A DNA stretch of 64,000 bases, taken from the NCBI GenBank assembly GCA_009760855.2, contig WPIO01000037.1, positions 3,230,001 through 3,294,000 on the forward strand. The letters run 5' to 3'. Position 1 is the first letter of the stretch, and every line of letters begins with the position of its first letter. Below are positions 35,942 through 64,000 of the stretch, one piece after another. The notes under the pieces were generated by a model. The model was not told the DNA's origin and searched no databases. It worked only from the letters and a program-made list of their open reading frames with translations. Source of the DNA: Cristatella mucedo (Eukaryota > Bryozoa > Phylactolaemata > Cristatellidae). Both the position numbers and the translations under genes were made by a program.

Positions 35942-57412
<21,471 letters not shown>

Positions 57413-57481
57413 TCAGAAAGCCAAGCAACTGAACCAAATTCGGGAGTGCCATAAAAACGCTATCTCGTCGCCATTATACGC

Positions 57482-57494
57482 GCACACACACACA

Positions 57495-57570
<76 letters not shown>

Positions 57571-57679
57571 CACACGCGCGCCCACACATACATATATATC
57601 TTATATATATATATACACACATATATATATATATATATATAAATAAAGACATAGGCATTATGTTAAATGTTGTATATAT

Positions 57680-57713
<34 letters not shown>

Positions 57714-57780
57714 TATAGTATATCTTATATATATGTATATATATATTTTTAAGATATATAAAAAATGTGACATAATGCCT
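57482..57780. repeat. (CACG)n/(CA)n array followed by TA arrays with inverted flanks
   Basis: CACG and CA units (57482-57566), then TA tracts. ACATAGGCATTATGT (57650) recurs inverted as ACATAATGCCTAC (57772), giving an imperfect hairpin around TA tracts. Confidence 0.9.
57642..57647 (+). terminator. Possible polyadenylation signal AATAAA
   Basis: AATAAA lies 230 bp after the candidate lectin stop codon, inside TA-rich sequence. It is a plausible 3' end for the long transcript, but such hexamers are common by chance in AT arrays. Confidence 0.25.
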
Positions 57781-57784
57781 ACAT

Positions 57785-58003
<219 letters not shown>

Positions 58004-59639
58004 TTTAGGCCTTACGTTACATGTTTTATATATCTCGAATGCGAATCGGATTACCAGCGCTCAATGTGTTTTACAGGTGCAAAAGAGGCTCACAGCCAAG
58101 AGCAGTATTTTTCATTGTGATCTATTTGCCAAGTTTTGAAGTCGATGGTGCATCGCGCATCTATCACAGGCCGTTGCTCGCAGCAGCAACGCGCTGAAAA
58201 AACGCTTTTCATTCAGCGCGTTATAAAACGAGCTCCAATGCAAATTAAGTTAGCAGTACAGAGCTATTGGTTTTAAAGACTCACCCCGACGAACTTCTTA
58301 AAATGATACAAAGCTCCTTCATAGTGTGTGGATTAGTGTTAACAACGGCTGACGCCACTGCAAAGCACACTGCCAAAGTACATGAAGCAGGCACCTTCAA
58401 AATTTGATTCGCTGTGGCTGATCAGAAAAGTGGTTCGAGAGTCGTGCTTGTTGGAAACCAGTCGTGTCCGACCGAGCACTGGACGGCAGACATATCGAGT
58501 TTATGTTCGACACTAATTTCAGAGTATGGGCATGCGGTATCGTTTATCTTGCATTAGCCGCATTGGGAGAAGGTAGAAGATCCTCAGCTGTATGTGTATC
58601 TGGCGGAGTTTGTCTACGAATAAAGCCAAGCTTCGCATTCGTACAGAGCCGGTCTTGCTTGTCGTAGCCGGTGACTTCACAAAGCCACACAGAAATGGTG
58701 ACCAGACACTGGAGGCGGGTTTTAATACTTCAGAATAGGCAGACGTCGGCTGAAAAAAGCAGAGCACAGTGGATCTTCTTAGCCACCCATAGGCAATAGG
58801 CGGAAGAGGCACACCGACGAGTATGAGCTGCAAATGGCGGCGGTGCACCGGCTCAGCACGCTGCCGCTATCGGTCTGCTCCTCCCGTCGGAGCACGCTCT
58901 TCATCCGGTGCTTCTTTGATCTTTGACCCGGGGTGGGCTCCGATCACTTTTCCAGGGCAGCCGGTGGCGGAGCCGGCAAAGTTACGACTGTGACGAAACG
59001 CCGCGTGCAAGGGAAGCCAGACGAAGCGGACGGTTTCAACGACGTTGATAGTCGGCTCTTACTTTGACAGCTCGCCTTTGAGTAAGCTACCTGCGTGTCG
59101 TCGGCAGTAAGTTAGCTCCGACTAGTCTTGTCTGCTGAGAGCGCTGGCTTGACTCTTACCTGCTGCCAGCTATGCACATTGCTGGTCTGGACTCTTGACG
59201 CAGTTGGACGGTCGCACTGTCAGCTGTTGATCACGGTAAAGCTCCCTCTGTTGCTCAGCAATCCTTTCCGATTGATTGTGAAGTAACTGTCGCAAGCGAC
59301 TGTGCGAATGTCATGGTGATTAACGTTTGAATTTTTCTAAAATAAGTTAGACATCTTGCTGTAGGTCGGTCTGATAATTTGAACAATAAAAGTAGCTGCG
59401 AAAAAGCCGATTCCTCACGGACTGAGATCCTGTTAGACGTCTGCAGCGGCAACTTCGCGGGTTTCGGCCGCGTGCCTCTATCGCAGAAAAGCAACAGGGA
59501 GCTTAACTATCAGCTTGTAGACCGAGATTCACTAGATCTCCGAGCATAAGTAGTCACATCAGATTCAAAAATAAGGTCACTGTCGCTTACCCGCGACGAT
59601 GTCTTATAGCAAGAATCGGCTGTCTGCCGTTTATCAGAG

Positions 59640-59955
59640 AATATCTGCAAAAAAATGGCAAAACATTCTTAGGGATGTATTTAAAGAGTCCAAGAACATC
59701 CCGCTTAGCCCACTACCCACTCTTCTGAATCAAATTGTTTAGCAATGCCTAAAACTAACCATGAACTTGGTTTATAAGCTTCCGACGCTTGGAGCTCACT
59801 TCCAACTTACTTCAGGACGCCCCTAGACTGACATAAAATGGACCGTTTTTTCAAAAAAAATCTTCTTGTCCTTCCTTTAAAACATATTTGAAGTGTCTAA
59901 AGAATATTTAGTTCTCTGACGGTGCTTTAAAAAATCTACTACTATTAATAATATA
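59640..59955 (+). mobile_element. Diverged LINE family A-like 3' end
   Basis: GTATAAGCTTCCGACGCTTG-like coding end (AYKLPTLGAHF), GGACCGTTTTTTCAAAAAAA, AGAATATTTAGTTCTCTGAC and ACTACTATTAATAATA tail. Confidence 0.55.
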
Positions 59956-60363
59956 GCAACTGAGAGCCACAGCGCTGGTTAGCGCTCTAGTGGCTCTGGT
60001 GGAGAGTCTTACATACAAGCGCAAACAATCTAGCTCGACTTAGAGTGAAGCAAAGCTTAACAAATAAAATTTAAAAACAAAAAGGCATCGTCAGCAGGGC
60101 ATGTCTGGAAGCAAGTCAACATGCCTGCAAAATGTTACATTGGTTACTATCTCACCAAGAGCTACGCTATTTACCTAGTTACGGACGGCTCCCCCTTCCG
60201 TGATACCATTGCTCACTTTTTTTTTTATAAAATTACACTGACTGAAATTAGAAGCACTTCAATGCTGAAATAGAAAACGCATGATGAAAAATTGGCTTGA
60301 ACGCGACGTATACATGTAGATCTCGCATGCTTTTAGAGCACGGCAATCAAAACCAACCAATGA

Positions 60364-60446
60364 ATATATATATATATATATATACATATGTGTGTATATT
60401 AATCTATACATATGTATATGTGTATCGATTATAGGCGTACATACGC

Positions 60447-60491
<45 letters not shown>
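60364..60491. repeat. Interrupted (TA)n/(TATG)n tracts
   Basis: Two TA tracts (60364-60384, 60450-60491) separated by CATATGTGTGTATATT-like sequence. Confidence 0.93.
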
Positions 60492-60495
<4 letters not shown>

Positions 60496-62377
60496 CATGT
60501 GTAGCGTTACGCTGTCCTTGGCTCAATTTTAGCTCAAACAAGAACTGCTCGGCGGTGAGAAACTTCTCTGTCCTGGAGCGGCGAGCCAGAGAGAAGAGCG
60601 CCGGTGTGGTGAGAGAGCAATATTTTTGCAATTATCGCTGCAGCTGCTGGTGGTAGTGCTTCTGGTTCCACACAGTAAAGCACGTTTAGGCGAGTCCAGT
60701 GTGCACGGATCTCCACGGAAAAGTTGCTCGGACTCTGCCTTTTAAAGCAACTCGCCCTGCCAAAACCTATACCTCCGACTTGGTCTCAGGCAAACTTCCC
60801 CGTCTGAGTTAACTCGCATTGGTCTTGTAAGCGTCTTACTGCCAGCACGATTAGGACTCGTGGAAACTTGTGGTCTAGAAGGATCAAAATGGGATTTAAC
60901 TGCCTATCAGGTGGCTCATCAGCGGCCCAGCAGACACCGGACAGATGAGCACCGCGGTCTCCATCGTCTCGGTAACTACTGGATGCCGACATCGCCCCGA
61001 CAGTGCGATGCAGCACTCACAGACATCTGCTGCATTTGCTTTAACAGATGCACATATTCGCACAATCAGCTTTATATAGCGTAGCTTTACATCCAGGTAC
61101 TTGACCAGTCCGCCCAGCGGCCTACTGCACGATGATGTTATATTAAATTAAAGCAGCTGTGTGTATTGCGGGGGGAGCAGTTTTCATGAATTAAATTAGC
61201 TAGAATCGTTAGTGCCAAGGATGCAACAAATAGCCCATGGGATAGTCTCCTGCCTTTTGAATGAAAAATTAATATGCAAAGCTCGAATAGCAGTTGCTAA
61301 GGATGCAACATCCCACGATACCATATGCTGCCTTTTGATGCAAAGAACTAAATGGAGTTCACATCCTACTCTACTACCACTGAGTTAGTAATTCATAGAG
61401 AAATAACTAATAAAATAAATAAAGTTATTAGAAAGTAATTCATAAACAGGTCAGCTCTGCATAATATGTCACTTATACTGGCTTTTTAGAGCCGGCGGCT
61501 TAATTTTTCCAGTTCTGCGTAATAAATCCTTCCGTGTTCATTTTTTGTATGGCAGATAATAGGCCTTCATTCAGGTCGCAACAGCAGACAAATTGTGGCT
61601 GGGTCTCCGAATAGCATCGTCTTGCACGAAATTGCTCAAGGAAGTTCAGACCATCACCTTAAATAATTCAGGAGTTACTTCTGCGCCGGGTAAATACAAC
61701 GATAATATGACAATAATCATAATGCATTTGTATAGCGCAGTGCGAGAACTTAATCTCTCGTGGCAATTTTCCAGTCTGCTTAGAAAGATTGATTGCAGTA
61801 GCTCGCAGGCCTAACGGTCAGGGTCAGTCAGGGGGCATCGTGGGTTGCAGCAGATGCTCTGCCGGCAGAACTTGCGTCGCTGAGCGCGAAATTCGCCAGC
61901 AAAAGAGTCGCCATCTTGCAACAAAGCATGCACCCGCGCACGGCGGTACCCGTATCGTGGTCCGTATCGTGGGAGTGACACAGTGTGCAGGTCATATGAG
62001 ATGTTAAAACTGAAACCCTTCTGTCTGTCTGACACCATTTTCAGACCAAATGACGGACATCGGACTGGGACTATTTTTTTCGAAAGTTCATTAAAGTAAT
62101 CGCAGTCAACCAATAAAGTTGTATTGGCTGGAAAAGCACGTCTGACTTGTGTAAGGACATTTGCAAGGAAGTTTCGGTGATTGTTTTGTAGTAACCCTAC
62201 TCACATTAACGAAGTCATGTCAGTCATCATTTATAATAACATCTGGAAAAAGTGATTCGGGCTCATTGAAGGGATTATTCCTTCTATGCTGAGGAAATCA
62301 GCTCTATTTGTCATTTAAACCGTCAGAAGCTGGTGCAGTGACTGAAAAACTAAATGCTTGCCTTGGATTTGCCTTGC

Positions 62378-62448
62378 ATTGATTTATATTGAGGAACAAA
62401 AGTCTAGCAATATCATTGCTAGACTTTTGTTCCTCAATATAAATCAAT
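62378..62448. repeat. Perfect 34-bp inverted repeat with 3-nt loop
   Basis: ATTGATTTATATTGAGGAAC+AAAAGTCTAGCAAT (62378-62411), loop ATC, exact inverse at 62415-62448. The LINE at 62450 starts right after it. Confidence 0.95.
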
Positions 62449-62449
62449 A

Positions 62450-63900
62450 GGACTCCCGTTTCCTTATTACGTGCAGTACCTCGATGTCTATATTCGAGGA
62501 GACCACTAGTGACCTAGTCATATAATTCATCTCCCAATCAAAGAAGACTACTAGTCCGGTAGACCCTAGTCCCACTGTCCTACTTCTACGATGTATAGAT
62601 CTGGTACTGCCCTGTATGAGTAGCGTAATAAATATTTCCATAACATCAGGTTATGTCCCTATACTTTCTTCCAAAAGACTTGTTAGGTCAATAATTAAGA
62701 AAGCAACGCTAGACCAAGAGGACTTGAGCGGCTTCCGTTCACTATCCCTTTAACAGTTCCTTTCATAGACACTGGAACGAGTTGTGGCAGATCAGCTGAA
62801 CTCCTATATTGAAACCTCAAACCTAGCAAGCAAATTTCAGTCTGGTTTTAGAGCTAATCCCTATACAGAATCAGCAATTCTTAGGGTGTAGGACGACTTT
62901 CTCAGGAATGCAGACTTGGGTAAAGTCTCTCTGCTTGTTTTGCTTAATTGAGCTGCAGCGTTTGATTCAATGATCACAAAGTCCTTCTTGAGCGTCTTGC
63001 ATCTCGCCGAGGCATCACTGTCACTGCAGTGCAGTGGTTCAGATCCTATCTCAGTGAGAGACTCCAGTGTATTAATGTGAACGGACAAACTTCATTCGAA
63101 GAATCACTGATGTGCGAGTACCTCAGGGCTCTATGCTCGGCCTACTTCTTTTCACAGTTTATACTCACCCTCTTCCCGATTTGATTACCAGGCACCACAT
63201 AGGCTTTCACTTCCATGCATACGACTCTCAGTTATACATTTGCCTGTACTCTCTCCCAGCCGTTCAGCACGTCGAATGTTCTTTACTCCCTTGCTGCATT
63301 TAGTGCTGACACCCGCACATGGGTGGCAGTAAGCATTTTCAAATTGAATGACGATAAAACCAACTTGCTACTTGTGGGAAAATCAAGTGGACTCAGAAAT
63401 TGGAAAACCCACGCTCAAAAATGGGCTCTGCCAGCATATATCCCGTTGCATCCTCACAAAATATAGTTGTCCTGTTCGAACATGACCTTTCACTAGACGA
63501 TCACATCAGCTCCACAGTCAAGTCTGCCTACTTTTAGCTATATAATTTTGCTCAATTTTGGGCTTGTTGAGACAAGGATACCCATGTGAATTAATAAAAG
63601 CATTTATGACATTCCGCCTCGACTTCTGTAACTCACTGTTTGCAGGTCTATCGGCATATGTAATCATGCTCTTACAAGTGGTGCAAATTTCTGCAGCTAG
63701 GCTTTTCTGACGTGAGCATCGCAGTTTCCACACCACTTCTCGCCCACATTCACTGGCTCCCAATCAAGGGCGCATCGACTTCAAGGTTCTGTCATTCCGT
63801 TTTAGGTCTCTTCAATCTCTGGCTCTAGCCTACGTATCAGGTCTGCTCCTCCACCAGGCTAGGCATCGTACCACAATCCATCGTACCAAACGCTGCTGAA
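62450..63900 (+). mobile_element. L2/CR1-like LINE (family A), RT to C-terminus, degenerate
   Basis: Plus-strand reading, with several frame changes, gives TSDLVI, PTVLLLRCIDLVLPCM, TLERVVADQLNSYIETSNLA, SKFQSGFRANPYTESAIL, a damaged RT core around 63130-63240 (MLGLLLFTVYTHPLPD, GFHFHAYDSQLYI) and DFCNSLFAGL. The catalytic YADD is HAYDS, so it cannot be active. It begins immediately after the perfect palindrome at 62378-62448. Confidence 0.85.
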
Positions 63901-64000
63901 AGATGATGCAAAGCAAAGCAGAGCGACTTTACATAAGCCTGCATTCCTGAAAAGTTCGTTACACCCGAAGATATGTTTCACATCTCTGCAGAGTTCTGCC

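Noticed and set aside
58660-58990. Possible LINE endonuclease remnant (VVAGDF, TVDLLS)
   Set aside because: Only two short motif-like strings in a frame with several stops; not enough to call.

Overview
This is nuclear DNA of an animal, most likely an invertebrate. The evidence is long GT-AG introns, LINE and tRNA-SINE copies, very abundant microsatellites, and two split genes of animal type. I cannot name the species. Almost all continuous open frames here are low-complexity or repeat-derived. The real coding sequence lies in short exons that must be joined.

Two genes can be reconstructed, head to head about 6.2 kb apart. (1) On the minus strand from about 29.7 kb down to 5.5 kb lies an almost complete SMG8 orthologue, the SMG1-kinase-associated nonsense-mediated decay factor. 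I recognise 16 coding exons with a continuous reading phase across all 15 junctions, giving about 1060 residues plus a small unassigned 5' exon. (2) On the plus strand from 35.94 kb lies a type I membrane C-type lectin: signal-peptide exon, two exons for one long-form C-type lectin domain, a stalk exon with N-glycosylation sites, and a transmembrane exon at 48.2 kb. A possible cytoplasmic-tail exon sits at 57.3 kb. All internal introns up to the membrane exon are phase 1.

The rest is introns and intergenic DNA filled with repeats. At least two L2/CR1-like LINE families are present. Family A has an ATT-repeat tail behind a conserved 3' stem-loop. Family B ends near a CATTA-type tail. Most copies are 5'-truncated and frame-broken; the longest family A copies are at 41.8-44.5 kb (minus) and 62.4-63.9 kb (plus). 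There is a dispersed tRNA-derived SINE family (about eight copies), two short hAT elements that closely resemble the horizontally transferred SPIN family, and one pogo/Tigger-like deletion derivative.

Tandem arrays include (CAGG)~150, (CTG)34, a 30-bp, a 23-bp and a 27-bp minisatellite, and many (TA)n, (GA)n and (CA)n tracts. Two of the minisatellites (10.7 kb and 43.6 kb) appear to have grown from inside LINE copies. A perfect 34-bp palindrome sits at 62.4 kb.

Region by region: 0-5.5 kb, repeat remnants downstream of SMG8; 5.5-29.7 kb, SMG8; 29.7-35.9 kb, intergenic with a LINE cluster at 31.7-34.4 kb; 35.9-57.4 kb, the lectin gene with two introns of about 9 kb; 57.4-64 kb, TA arrays and LINE fossils with no recognised host gene.
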